Origin: Haloprofundus salilacus
GTDB lineage: Archaea > Halobacteriota > Halobacteria > Halobacteriales > Haloferacaceae
Assembly (NCBI RefSeq): GCF_020150815.1
Contig: NZ_CP083723.1
Location: 2,232,001-2,296,000, forward strand
DNA: 64,000 nt
Reading direction: 5' to 3'
Positions 17,249 to 26,461 of the stretch are shown here, piece after piece. The position numbers and the translations under genes were made by a program. The notes beneath the pieces were generated by a model. It saw only the letters and a list, made by a program, of their open reading frames with translations. It ran no database searches and was not told where the DNA came from. Positions within the stretch are counted from its first letter, which is position 1. Each line of letters begins with the position of its first letter.

Positions 17249-17578
17249 GCGCGGGCCGACGGGTAGCACCGTCGCTGGCAGTCGTCGAGCGTCTGCCACA
17301 TCTCTCCTTCTTCTGACTGGTAAGCAGTCACAGCGCTCGGAAGATCGCCGAACGAAGTACCGGGCCGTACAGGCTGGAATCGCCGAATCCATACACCAGC
17401 ACACCGGTTAAACGTCTCCATGCGGAAAGTGCCGTACCGATGGAATGTACGAGTCGGCCGCAGACGAAAGCGCGGTTAGTACCCGAGACCGAAAATAATC
17501 GGACGCGCGAAACCGATACCGTCGACGGTCACCGTTGGTATTCGATTCAGAACACTGCCACAAGAGGAGGTAGCGACG
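17249..17578. other. 330-bp intergenic region upstream of the ATP-grasp gene
   Basis: No gene is supported. Short frames have no coding bias. The only clear element is a Shine-Dalgarno site at the right end. The sequence GAAAATAATC at about 17490-17499 could be part of a promoter. Confidence 0.5.
17566..17571 (+). promoter_or_regulatory. Strong Shine-Dalgarno site of the ATP-grasp gene
   Basis: GGAGGT ends eight bases before the ATG at 17579. Most genes in this window have no such site, in keeping with leaderless or SD-independent haloarchaeal translation, so this mRNA probably has a real leader. Confidence 0.6.
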
Positions 17579-18742
17579 ATGACGACTGTGTTCGTCACGG
17601 ACGCAGGGAGTCGTAGCTCGCTCGCCGTCGTTCGGTCGCTCGGTCGCCGTGGCGTCCGCGTCGTCTGCGGCGAGTCGACCCGGTTCGCGACCAGCTTTGC
17701 CTCGAAACATGTCGACGAACGCGTCGTTTATCCGGACCCGCAGAACCGTCCGGCTGCTTTCGTCGGGACGCTCGTCGACTACCTGCGCGACAACGATGTC
17801 GACGTGTTGCTGCCGGTGGGTTACGAATCGACGCGACTGGTGAGCCAGTCGCGAGAGCAGCTGGCCGAGCACGCGATCGTCCCGGTCCCCGGAGCGGAGA
17901 AGTTCGACCGACTCGTGCGCAAGGATTCCGTGATGAGACAGGCCGAACGGCTGGGCGTTGCGCACCCGCGAACGATATACCCCGAGAACGTCAACGAGGC
18001 CTGCGAGTCGGTGCAGGAACTCGCTTTTCCGGTCGTCATCAAACCCCGCGCGGAGGCCGGGTCAAAGGGGTTGCAGTACGTCGAGCGTCCGGAGGCGTTT
18101 ACAAGCGCCTACCGCGACGCCTTCCGGAAGTACGACGTGCCCATCGTCCAGGAGCAGATTCCGCGCGACGGAAACGGGGTGGGCGCGGCGTTTCTCCGCT
18201 GGGACGGCGAGATAAAGGCGCGGTTCGCCTACCGACGACTTCGGGAGTTTCCACCGAGCGGCGGTCCGTCGACACTCCGCGAGAGTATCCACGACGAGCG
18301 ACTGTTCGAGGCGGGCGAGGCGCTGCTCGACGACGTCAACTGGCGGGGCGTCGCGATGGTGGAGTTCAAGAACGACCCGCGAACGGACACGCCGAAACTG
18401 CTGGAGGTGAACCCCCGATTCTGGGGGTCGCTGCATCTGCCGTACAGATGCGGCGTCGAGTTCCCGTGGCTGCTCGTACAGTGTGCGCTCGGCGAGAACC
18501 TCGACCCCGTGACAACGTATCCCGACGGCGTCAAGTGTCGGTTTCTGCTTCCGGGCGACGTGTTGAATCTGCTCAGTCGGCGCGACGGGGCCGCGGTTCG
18601 GGAGTTCTTCCCCGTGTGGAACGACGGTGCCCACTACGACATCATCGACCGGTCGGACCCGTTGCCGACCGCCGGACGTCTCGCGGCGATGGCTCGGTAC
18701 TCCGTCGACTACGACACGTGGCGCTACGCCATCGTCCGGTGA
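17579..18742 (+). CDS. ATP-grasp domain carboxylate-amine ligase-like protein
   Basis: A 387-residue protein. Residues about 1-110 form the Rossmann-like pre-ATP domain (VFVTDAGSRSSLAVVRSLGRRGV). The ATP-grasp domain follows: AFPVVIKPRAEAGSKGLQ (lysine and Gly loop), PIVQEQIPRDGNGVGAAFL, and the metal site TPKLLEVNPRFWGSLHLP near residue 285. Such ligases join a carboxylate to an amine using ATP. They often act on surface polymers, but the substrate is unknown. The ligase at 56439 shares its LEINPRIWGS motif and overall layout. Confidence 0.88.
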   Translation: MTTVFVTDAGSRSSLAVVRSLGRRGVRVVCGESTRFATSFASKHVDERVVYPDPQNRPAAFVGTLVDYLRDNDVDVLLPVGYESTRLVSQSREQLAEHAIVPVPGAEKFDRLVRKDSVMRQAERLGVAHPRTIYPENVNEACESVQELAFPVVIKPRAEAGSKGLQYVERPEAFTSAYRDAFRKYDVPIVQEQIPRDGNGVGAAFLRWDGEIKARFAYRRLREFPPSGGPSTLRESIHDERLFEAGEALLDDVNWRGVAMVEFKNDPRTDTPKLLEVNPRFWGSLHLPYRCGVEFPWLLVQCALGENLDPVTTYPDGVKCRFLLPGDVLNLLSRRDGAAVREFFPVWNDGAHYDIIDRSDPLPTAGRLAAMARYSVDYDTWRYAIVR

Positions 18743-18781
18743 GCGCCCGCGGCGGCGACCGTCGCGACGCCGACCGCAGTC

Positions 18782-20791
18782 TCAGGCGAGGAAGAAGATG
18801 AGGACGCTCACGAGTATCGTCGCGCAGGCGATGGCCGCGGCGAACGCCCCGCCCATCGAGACGGCAACGTTGGCGTGGCTGGCGAGCGTCTCCGTGCGGT
18901 CGTTGCCGAAGACGGTCACTTCGGCGTGTTCCACGGCCATTCCCGACTCGACGGGTTCGCAGTCGGCGACGGCCTCCGAGACGAGGCGGCGAATCAACGA
19001 CCGGAGTTCGTCGTGGTCGATGGCCGCGCCGACCTGGTTGTCCGCCTTCACCGTGTTGACGATGTGCGTGTCGGTGGTCATCACCTCGGCGTTGTCGACG
19101 AACGCGCCGCCGTCGGCGACTCGCTCGGCGCCCGCGTCGCATGCGTGGCCGCCGTCGCTGCGGGTCGCGCCGACGACGGGCGGTTCCTCGACCACCGCCG
19201 ACTCCACCGCCTCGCAGAGGTCCGAGACGATTTCGTCGCGCAGACCCGGTTCCATGTTGTTGCCGTCGACGAGGACGTACGCCGTCTTCTGGTCGTCGAC
19301 TTCCGAGACGGCGACGCGGATGCCGAGCGGTCCGATACCGTCTCGGGGCGTCCAGTCGGTTCGGTCCGACGCGATGCCGAGTTGGAGCAGTCCGCCCTCG
19401 GTGTCGGCGAGCGCTCGTCCGACCGCTCCGGCCCCCCGAATCATGTCGAACGATCGGCGACTGCCGGGCGTCACGTGGCCGAGGTCCGGTCCATCCAGTC
19501 CGTTGTTGCTGTTGTGGGCGTCGACGAGCAGCACGTCGTCGAGTCCGGCGGTGCGCGCCTCCGTTGCCGCCGAGAGGCCGACCGAGTACTCCACGTCGTC
19601 GGCGAAGTTCGGCGCGAACGTCGAGACGACGAGGGCGTCATCGCCGAAGCGCTGCCCGATCAGTTTCGCCTCGCCGGAGTCTACGCGGACGCTCTTCGAA
19701 GCTTCGGCGCTGTAGTTGATTCGCTCGTGAGCGTTCTCGGCGGCTTCGAGGATGGTGTCGACCTCCCGCTCGGTAACGAGGTTGAAGTCGTGGCCGGCCG
19801 TCGCGTGCGGCGGGAACGCGAGTCCCTCCGCGCGGCGGGCGACACGCTCGGGGAAGTTGCCGCCGCCAATCTCGCCCATCGGTCCCGGGTGAATCATCGG
19901 AAGGACGAACTGAGCTTTCTCGTCGCCGTCGGCGTCGCGAAACGCGAGGACGGTGACGGGGACGATGGCCTCCTGACCGAGTTGCTCGAAGAAATCCTCC
20001 AGTTCGCGGGAGCCCTCGGCGATGTGACCGATGAACCCTCGGATGAAATCGAGTACCGAGACGCCGAGGCTGTTGCGCCACGGCCGGTCGATGACTTCGA
20101 GGAACGCGTAGACGCTCATCGCGTAGATGACGCACATGACGCCGAGGAGGACGAAGTGGTCCGGGTCGAGCGCCGACACCACGTCTGGCGCTTGGGCCGA
20201 ACGCGAAAAGTACGGCATGAGGTACGCGTCGAGGATCGGACCGCCGACTTCGAGATAGCTTAGCGTCCCGCTGTAGATGAAGAGCAGGAAGGCGGAGGCG
20301 AGCGTCTGAATGCTCGCCGGAATCGACGCGACGAGAATCGACGAGCGCGACACCGCCATGATGACGAGCAGTCGGAGCGCGAAGATGGACGCGAGCGCGA
20401 CCACGAGCACGTCGTAGACGAACCGCTGGTCGAGTGAAGCGAACACGGCGACGATGGCACCGACGGTGAGGAGTCCGACGAGGACTATCTCGCAGGCGAG
20501 TGCCAGAAGCGACGACCGGTTCGGCGTCAGTCGACCGCCGAGAAACCGGTCGACGCCGGTGGTCGCGACGCTGGCGACGACGGTCGGAATCCCGACGAAG
20601 AAGATCCCCTCCCAGGCGTCTTTGCCGACGAAGAATAAGCCCCGCCACGTCCCGTCCCTGACGCCGGAGTCGAACGCCCCGACGCCGGCGATGGCGGCGA
20701 TGAGCAGAGCGAACCCGAGGCTCGCGTACCACGACGGGGCACGGAAGATGAACCGCGACAACCCGGCGAGGTTGCTCTGCGTCGCTGTCAT
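18782..20791 (-). CDS. DUF2070 family membrane protein
   Basis: A 669-residue protein. About seven N-terminal transmembrane helices occupy residues 15-260, and one helix closes the C-terminus. The middle cytoplasmic or external domain carries the DUF2070 signature: FVLPMIHPGPMGEIGGGNFP near residue 300, ATAGHDFNLVTEREV and DVLLVDAHNSN. These His/Asp/Asn-rich motifs look catalytic, but no reaction has been assigned to my knowledge. Near residue 560 a Cys/Gly-rich loop (SDGGHACDAGAERV) adds length. The TATA box CCTAAAACC on the + strand at 20816-20824 lies about 28 bp upstream of the ATG. Confidence 0.88.
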   Translation of the reverse strand: MTATQSNLAGLSRFIFRAPSWYASLGFALLIAAIAGVGAFDSGVRDGTWRGLFFVGKDAWEGIFFVGIPTVVASVATTGVDRFLGGRLTPNRSSLLALACEIVLVGLLTVGAIVAVFASLDQRFVYDVLVVALASIFALRLLVIMAVSRSSILVASIPASIQTLASAFLLFIYSGTLSYLEVGGPILDAYLMPYFSRSAQAPDVVSALDPDHFVLLGVMCVIYAMSVYAFLEVIDRPWRNSLGVSVLDFIRGFIGHIAEGSRELEDFFEQLGQEAIVPVTVLAFRDADGDEKAQFVLPMIHPGPMGEIGGGNFPERVARRAEGLAFPPHATAGHDFNLVTEREVDTILEAAENAHERINYSAEASKSVRVDSGEAKLIGQRFGDDALVVSTFAPNFADDVEYSVGLSAATEARTAGLDDVLLVDAHNSNNGLDGPDLGHVTPGSRRSFDMIRGAGAVGRALADTEGGLLQLGIASDRTDWTPRDGIGPLGIRVAVSEVDDQKTAYVLVDGNNMEPGLRDEIVSDLCEAVESAVVEEPPVVGATRSDGGHACDAGAERVADGGAFVDNAEVMTTDTHIVNTVKADNQVGAAIDHDELRSLIRRLVSEAVADCEPVESGMAVEHAEVTVFGNDRTETLASHANVAVSMGGAFAAAIACATILVSVLIFFLA

Positions 20792-20929
20792 GCCGACGAG
20801 ATTGTGCGCCTGCCTCCTAAAACCTCGCTACTTGTTTCTCCGCGCAGACTGTCCGCGTCGCTGTCAGTCCGGCAGCGAATTACGTCCCGAACGGCCCATC
20901 GTCCCGGCCGTTCCCGTCGTTCCGGCCGT

Positions 20930-21481
20930 TCAGTTCTCGCAGCGGGCGATGAAGTTCTCGAACACTTCCTGCCCGCGTTCGGTGTGGGTGACTTCCGGGT
21001 GCCACTGGACGCCGTAGAGGTCGCGGTCGGCGTCGCTCATCGCCTCGATGCCGCAGACGTCGCTCGTCGCGGTGTGAATGAACCCCTCGGGGAGCTCCTT
21101 CACCTCGTCGGCGTGGCTCGCCCACACCCGAGTTTCGGGCGCGAGCGACCCCACGAGCGGGTCGTCGTCGTCGAGCACCTCGACGGTTACGTCGGCGTAC
21201 CCGCCGTAGTCACCGGAGTCGACGCGGCCGCCGAGTTCGCTCGCCATCACCTGCATTCCGAGACAGATGCCGAGAACGGGGATATCGAGGTCGAGATACT
21301 CCGCCGAGCGCCCGACGCGGTCGGCGTCCGGACCGCCCGAGAGGACGACACCGTCGGCGTCGACCTCCTCCGGCGGGGTGTCGTTGTCGACGATCTCCGT
21401 GTCGACGCCCGCGTCGCGCAACGCGCGACCCTCCAGATGTGTGAACTGCCCGTGGTTGTCGATGACGACGACTCTGGTCAT
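20930..21481 (-). CDS. guaAA: GMP synthase subunit A (glutamine amidotransferase)
   Basis: A 183-residue class I glutamine amidotransferase, the archaeal stand-alone GuaA amidotransferase. The catalytic cysteine is in VLGICLGMQVMASELGG (near residue 75), and the His/Glu pair in YGVQWHPEVTHTERGQ (near residue 160). The N-terminal VVVIDNHGQFTHLEGRALRD is diagnostic. It supplies ammonia to the separate synthetase subunit for GMP formation. A TATA box lies 26 bp upstream of the ATG, indicating a leaderless transcript. Confidence 0.95.
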   Translation of the reverse strand: MTRVVVIDNHGQFTHLEGRALRDAGVDTEIVDNDTPPEEVDADGVVLSGGPDADRVGRSAEYLDLDIPVLGICLGMQVMASELGGRVDSGDYGGYADVTVEVLDDDDPLVGSLAPETRVWASHADEVKELPEGFIHTATSDVCGIEAMSDADRDLYGVQWHPEVTHTERGQEVFENFIARCEN

Positions 21482-21502
21482 GGCGGGGGTTGGACCGACA
21501 AG

Positions 21503-21510
21503 CCTAAAAA
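21503..21510 (-). promoter_or_regulatory. TATA box of guaAA
   Basis: On the minus strand the sequence is TTTTTAGG, centred 26 bp upstream of the guaAA ATG at 21481. This is the standard spacing for a leaderless haloarchaeal promoter. Confidence 0.55.
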
Positions 21511-21597
21511 CGAATCGGAGTCGGGTCGAAGTGGGCACGTTCGTGCATCGACGAATCCGAGAGCCGCTCGGTTACGGTGAACGCGGTGGACGGCCAA

Positions 21598-22038
21598 TCA
21601 CGGGGATGAACCGCCGATCGCAGTTGGATCGAACCGTCGGTTTCTCCCGTCCCACTCCAACTGGTCGTTCGCTTCGCGCGTGTCGAGATACACCTCGACG
21701 CCGTTGCCGTCGGGGTCGTCGAAGTAGAGTGCCTTGCTGATGCCGTGGTCGACCGGTGCGACCGAGACGCCTCGCTCGTCGAGCGCTTCGTACGTCCCTC
21801 GCAACTTCGCAGGCGTCTCGACCTCCCACGCACTGTGGTAGAGACCGACGCCCGGACCGGGATCGGGGGCGTCGTCGCCCAGCGCTTGTAGCGCCAAATC
21901 GTGATGGTGTGACCCGAACGAGAGGAACGCGTAGTTCGCGTGGCGTTCGGTCACGTCGAGACCCAAGACCGAGGAATAGAAGTCGATAGCGCGGTCGAGT
22001 TCTCTGACCTTCAGGTGGATGTGGCCGAGGTGCGGCAT
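21598..22038 (-). CDS. VOC family (glyoxalase/extradiol dioxygenase-like) protein
   Basis: A 146-residue protein with the VOC beta-alpha-beta repeats: HLGHIHLKVRELDRAIDFYSSVLGLDVTER at the N-terminus and ALYFDDPDGNGVEVYLDTRE near the C-terminus. Metal-ligand candidates are His in HIHLKV, His in GLYHSAWEV and Glu in GVEVY. The family includes glyoxalases, ring-cleaving dioxygenases and resistance proteins; the substrate is not predictable. It precedes the guaAA gene on the same strand but with its own gap of 116 bp. Confidence 0.88.
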   Translation of the reverse strand: MPHLGHIHLKVRELDRAIDFYSSVLGLDVTERHANYAFLSFGSHHHDLALQALGDDAPDPGPGVGLYHSAWEVETPAKLRGTYEALDERGVSVAPVDHGISKALYFDDPDGNGVEVYLDTREANDQLEWDGRNRRFDPTAIGGSSP

Positions 22039-22060
22039 GACTCGTGTAGAACGCGGACTG

Positions 22061-22624
22061 TCAAGAACGTTCGTCAGTCGTGCGGTCGAACCGCTCGCTC
22101 GCCGACCGAAAGCCGAACTCGGCCTGTTCCTCGCTCCGGCGCTGCTCGCGCGCCGCCAGCGCCTCCGTGTCGGGATTCGCGTCGTCGTCGACGCGCGCGA
22201 ACGAAGTGTGAACTTTGGCGTGGCACCACCGACAGAGCGACACCGTAATCTCGTGGCTCAAGTCGCCTTCGTCGTCGCCGTCAACATCGTTGCTACCGCC
22301 GCCGCCGTACGAGAGGTGGTGTTCCTCCAACAGGGGACGCGCGTCCGACTCGTGAGCCATCCGAATCTCCGCCAACCCGCAGCGGACGCACTCGCGGCCG
22401 TCGATGGTCGAGCGGTAGTGCGGGCAGTCGCGCCACTCGCAGTCCGCCTCGCCGACGAGACAGCAGTAGTCGTCGGCCCGGCGCTCGCGAGCGAACTCGG
22501 GATCGTTGCCCGCGTGCGAAAGCGCGTAGCGACAGCGGCCGTCGCCGGTCAAGTGGTCGCATCGCCCGGCGAACTCGTAGGGGTCGTCCACCCCGACCGG
22601 CGTCCCCTTCGGCGTCTTCTCCAT
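22061..22624 (-). CDS. Cys/His-rich HNH-like haloarchaeal protein
   Basis: A 187-residue protein from ATG 22624 (MEKTPKGTPVGVDDPYEFAGRCDHL). Cysteine pairs occur in CDHLTGDGRCRYAL, CCLVGEADCEWRDCPHY and RECVRCG. Then EEHHLSYGG and SLCRWCHAKVH resemble the His/Cys core of HNH nucleases. It seems to be a conserved haloarchaeal family; I know of no established function. The frame can extend to 22705, but the extra 27 residues are low complexity. It is 22 bp upstream of the VOC gene and probably co-transcribed. Confidence 0.75.
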   Translation of the reverse strand: MEKTPKGTPVGVDDPYEFAGRCDHLTGDGRCRYALSHAGNDPEFARERRADDYCCLVGEADCEWRDCPHYRSTIDGRECVRCGLAEIRMAHESDARPLLEEHHLSYGGGGSNDVDGDDEGDLSHEITVSLCRWCHAKVHTSFARVDDDANPDTEALAAREQRRSEEQAEFGFRSASERFDRTTDERS

Positions 22625-22861
22625 ATCGCTGCGTATCGTCCCGCTGTTACTTGTACTCTCGACGTTCGATGTCGGTCCAACAGTATCGGCTAGATTCGAA
22701 GACACTCACTGAAACCGCCTTATTCGAGTTCGAAATCCTATATAAAATAACTGCAGACATACTGGGGATGAAACGGTAGTTTGAAACCCCCGGATGTTGG
22801 AAGATGGATTACAACCAGAGTACTTGCTGGTCGGAGACGCCAGTACGGGCGCGAAATACTC

Positions 22862-23215
22862 ATGAAAGACCACTCACCATCTCACACCGGGCACTCCTAC
22901 GACACGGACCGCTACCGACAACGACACGAAGCCATCGTCGACCCCGGCGAGACCGATCTCTCGTTCGCCGTCATCGACGCTATCGCCGCCGTCGAAGGAG
23001 TCGATCCGCTCGACCTCGACCCCTTCATGCACGAATCTATCAACCCCGACGCGCTGAACAGTCTCTTCGCCGGAACCGAGGAGACGGGTCTCGGCGGTTC
23101 GGTCGCGTTCGAGGCGCTCAGCTACACCGTCGTCGTCGAGAGTCACGGTCGAATCACCGTCTACGAACAGAAAGACGGCGGCGGGCGGCGGGCGCTCGCG
23201 GCCGGGATGCGGTAG
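22862..23215 (+). CDS. HalOD1 output domain protein
   Basis: A 117-residue protein with the halobacterial output domain: DLSFAVIDAIAAVEGVDPLDLDPFMHESINPDALNSLF, then VAFEALSYTVVVESHGRITVYE. HalOD1 is found fused to sensor kinases and as stand-alone small proteins in haloarchaea; it is thought to be a signalling output or binding module. ATG 22862 is preceded by a low-GC stretch (22730-22790, with TATATAAAATAA) that is a likely promoter. Confidence 0.88.
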   Translation: MKDHSPSHTGHSYDTDRYRQRHEAIVDPGETDLSFAVIDAIAAVEGVDPLDLDPFMHESINPDALNSLFAGTEETGLGGSVAFEALSYTVVVESHGRITVYEQKDGGGRRALAAGMR

Positions 23216-23268
23216 TCGACCGTCGGAGAATCTGACATACTTTTGTGGTTCCGTCGTGACGCCGAGTC

Positions 23269-23607
23269 GTGCAACTCGTTCACGAGGGTCGGCGACCTAT
23301 CGCGACTAGCGTCGAGTTCGCAGATACGTTTCTCGCACAGGCCCGCGGACTGATGTTTCGACGGTCGGTCCCCGACGACTACGCACTCGTCTTCCGGTTC
23401 AACGAGGCGGAGCGACGGAGCCTCCACATGCTGTTCGTGCCGTTTCCGATCGACGCGCTCTGGCTGGTCGACGGAGAGGTGACGAAGCGCGCTCGACTCT
23501 CGGGGTGGACCGGTCTCGGGTGGGGAACCGCCGACACCATCGTCGAACTCCCCGCCGGGGCCGCTGACGGCGTCGACATCGGCGACGCGGTGGAACTTGT
23601 CGAGTGA
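23269..23607 (+). CDS. DUF192 family protein
   Basis: A 112-residue protein from GTG 23269. It holds the DUF192 core: ADTFLAQARGLMFRRSVPDDYALVFRF, RRSLHMLFVPFPIDALWL, and a final ELPAGAADGVDIGDAVEL. Members are small beta-rich proteins of unknown function, often exported; no signal peptide is seen here. Neighbouring genes are unrelated. Confidence 0.85.
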   Translation: MQLVHEGRRPIATSVEFADTFLAQARGLMFRRSVPDDYALVFRFNEAERRSLHMLFVPFPIDALWLVDGEVTKRARLSGWTGLGWGTADTIVELPAGAADGVDIGDAVELVE

Positions 23608-23724
23608 GCGAACTACCGGCGACTGAACCGGCATCGATCGAACCGACCGCGGCGGTGGATCCGACTGGCAAGTTCTGTCATACCCCACAAGTTGATATGG
23701 CGACGGTCCAAGGAGGCATCTACA

Positions 23725-25360
23725 ATGTCGGACCATTCCAGTCCTGGCACGGAGGATAGGGTAAGTCGCCGCGAGGCGACTGGCCGAGAAATTCCGCGCC
23801 AAAGATAACTTCTCGACCGACGACGCGAACGCGACTGCCAACCCGTTCGCAGCGTCGCTCGACGGACGCGACGTACTGCTTTTGGATACGACGCTCAGAG
23901 ACGGCGAGCAAGCGCCGGGTGTCTCGCTCTCGACGGCCGAGAAGGTCGAAATCGCACGTGCGCTCGACCGAGCGGCGGTGCCGTTCGTCGAAGCCGGGAG
24001 CGCCTGCACCGGCGCGGGCGAGCGCGACGCGATCGGTCGCGTCGCCGACCTCGGTCTCGACGCGACGGTAACGAGTTTCGCCCGCGGCGTCCGCGCCGAC
24101 GTGGACCTCGCACTCGACTGCGGCGTCGACGGCGTCAACCTCGTCGTCCCCGCCAGCGACCGCCACGTCGAGCGGAAGGTCGGCACCGACCGCGATGCCG
24201 TCGTCGAGACGACGGTGGAACTCGTCGAGTACGCCCGCGACCACGGTCTGTGGGTCGAGGTGCTCGGCGAGGACGGCTCCCGAGCCGACGTCGACTTCCT
24301 CGACCGCCTCGCGGCGGCGGCACACGACGCCGGAGCGGACCGCTTCTGCTACTGCGACACCGTCGGCCACGGGAGTCCCGAGCACACCGAGCGCGTCGTC
24401 TCGCGACTTGCCGGGCACGGCCCGACGAGCACGCACGTCCACGATGACCTGGGCTTGGCGATGACGAACGTCCACGCCAGCCTCCGGGCGGGTGCGGACC
24501 TCGTCCACGCGACGGTCAACGGTGTCGGCGAGCGCGCGGGCAACGTCGCGCTCGAAGAGGTGGCCGTCGCGCTCTCGCACTGTTACGGCGTCGAGTGCGC
24601 GAACCTCGAAGAACTCTACACGTTAGCACAGACCGTCGCCCGTGCGACGGAGACGCCGCTGCCGCCGAACAAGGCCGTCGTCGGCGAGAACGCCTTCGCC
24701 CACGAGAGCGGCATCCACACCGACGGCACGCTGAAGGACGAGGCGATGTACGAACCGTACCCGCCCGAACTGGTCGGCCGCGAGCGACGCCTCGTGCTCG
24801 GCAAACACGCCGGGCGCGCAGGCGTCCGCGCGGCGCTCGACGAACACGGCGTCGAGGTGTCCGACGACGAACTCGCGAGAGTCGTCGAGCGCGTCAAGGG
24901 CCTCGCCGAGCGGGGCAAGCGCGTCACCGACGCCGACCTCCTCACCATCGCCGAGGACGTGCAGGGTCGCTCCCGCGAGCGACGCGTGAGACTGGTCGAC
25001 CTGCAGGCGACCAGCGGCGGCGGCGTGCCGACCGCGAGCGTCCGCCTCGCCGTCGACAACGAGGAACGCGTCGCCGCCGGAACCGGCAACGGCCCCGTCG
25101 ACGCCGCCGTTGAGGCGGTTCGGACGGCGCTCGGTCCCGACGCCGCCTTCCAGTTGGAGTCGTACCACGTCGACGCCATCTCCGGCGGCACCGACGCCGT
25201 CGTCACCGTCGAAGTCGAACTCTCCCGCGGCGACCGGTCGGTGAGCGTCGCGGCGTCGGACGCCGACATCACCCGCGCGAGCGTCGTCGCGATGGTCGAC
25301 GCGCTAGACCGACTACGCGCCCCGAAAGCGGTCGCTGATGCGTCCCTCGCCGACGACTGA
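23725..25360 (+). CDS. cimA: (R)-citramalate / 2-isopropylmalate synthase family, apparent N-terminal frameshift
   Basis: The clean frame encodes an HMGL-type synthase: DTTLRDGEQAPGVSLS, FVEAGSACTGAGER, STHVHDDLGLA, NGVGERAGNVALEEV, and a LeuA-type allosteric C-terminal domain (last 130 residues). It condenses acetyl-CoA with pyruvate (isoleucine route) or 2-oxoisovalerate (leucine route). The only start codon in this frame is TTG 23882, which would clip the first beta strand (VLLLDTTLRD). The frame stays open and GC3-rich back to about 23765 but has no start codon there. An ATG at 23725 lies in another frame, so a single-base shift near 23761-23765 is likely. The safe coding region is 23765-25360. 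Confidence 0.8.
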
Positions 25361-25514
25361 CCGGCGACCGCCGACTGTCGACTGGAGATGACGGATCGGC
25401 GACCGACCACCGACCGCGGTCGTCGTCCCCGGTCACAACTCGAAGGACCGCGTAACGAAGTCAGTCGTTTTACTTATCAGGAAACTTATAACGAACGGTG
25501 AAAATAGTGGGCGC

Positions 25515-26033
25515 ATGAAACGTCGCCGCTTCTGCGCTCTCCTCGGAACGGTCGGTGTCGGCGGAACCGCCGGCTGTACGCGACTTCCGACGTCCGGCAG
25601 AGACGCCCAGTTTCCGCCCGCCGCCCGCGACGCCGAGTCCGACATGGCGCTCGACAGCAGCCCGGCCGAACGCGTCGACGTCGGCTCCCGGTTCGGGGTG
25701 CTCCGCCCGGAGACCAACGGACCGCACGACCTGCGGGTGTGGAACGACGGCCCGGCCCGCAAGATAACCGTCTCGGTCCACCGCAACACGTTCCCGGCCC
25801 ACGAGGCGTTCGAACAGGCGTTCGACCTCGCCGCCGACGCGTACGTTTCGCTGACGCTCCACCGTCCGGCGGCGTACGCTATCGTCGTCGCTGCCGCCGA
25901 AGCGTCGGCGACGGTGGGCGTCGACCGGTCGAACTTCGACTGTAACGACTCGGCGACGACCGTCGCGGTGCGGAGCGACGGGACGTTCGAGGCCTCGACG
26001 CAGACGACGACGATGGGTTGCGGTCCGTTTTAG
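25515..26033 (+). CDS. Exported lipoprotein of unknown function
   Basis: A 172-residue protein with an N-terminal signal of Tat type, MKRRRFCALLGTVGVGGTAGC, ending in a lipobox with Cys at residue 21. It is therefore expected on the outer face of the membrane, lipid-anchored. The mature part is acidic and beta-rich (HDLRVWNDGPARKITVSVHRN, ADAYVSLTLHRPAAYAIVV), resembling a small Ig-like or binding domain. Two more cysteines (NFDC and MGCG) may pair. A TATA-like TTATAA lies about 25 bp upstream (25485-25490). Confidence 0.75.
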   Translation: MKRRRFCALLGTVGVGGTAGCTRLPTSGRDAQFPPAARDAESDMALDSSPAERVDVGSRFGVLRPETNGPHDLRVWNDGPARKITVSVHRNTFPAHEAFEQAFDLAADAYVSLTLHRPAAYAIVVAAAEASATVGVDRSNFDCNDSATTVAVRSDGTFEASTQTTTMGCGPF

Positions 26034-26146
26034 CGGACGAGGGGAGAACGAACTGCAGCGGGCGGAGGCGCGAAGCGATTGGAAGTGGGGTGAAGACGGA
26101 AGTAGATGAATCGAAGTAACTCGAACTCCAACACCGACCCGTCACC

Positions 26147-26461
26147 GTGAGCGAGTTCCTCGTCGAAGTGAAACCGTCGGCCCGACGGACGAACGGCGCG
26201 GTCGGTGCAGCCGTCGTCCGCCGCGGGTCCCGCCGCCGCTTCGGGACGCGCGCGGACGCCGAATCGTGGGCTGCGTCGCTCTCCGACCGCGGCGAGCGCC
26301 GCGTCTGGATTCGGGTCGCCGACCCTCGCGACGACTCCGACACCGACGGCTACCTCGTCGGGCGACGCGGGACGATACCGCTCGACGGAGCGTACGACAA
26401 GCGACGCTGGCGACTTCGCGGCGGGAGCGGCGGCGAGCAGTCCGGGTTCGACCGGTTCTAA
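26147..26461 (+). CDS. Small basic protein of unknown function
   Basis: A 104-residue protein from GTG 26147. It is unusually basic for a haloarchaeon (many Arg). The pattern EFLVEVKPSARR, RRFGTRADAESWAASLSDRG and RRVWIRVADPRDDSDTDGYLVGRR suggests a small alpha/beta domain. I do not recognise a family. Its stop codon overlaps the stop of the convergent AI-2E gene by four bases. Confidence 0.6.
   Translation: MSEFLVEVKPSARRTNGAVGAAVVRRGSRRRFGTRADAESWAASLSDRGERRVWIRVADPRDDSDTDGYLVGRRGTIPLDGAYDKRRWRLRGGSGGEQSGFDRF

Noticed and set aside
23882-25360. Accepting TTG 23882 as the ordinary start of cimA
   Set aside because: It would remove the first beta strand of the barrel, and coding bias clearly extends upstream; reported as a disrupted 5' end instead.
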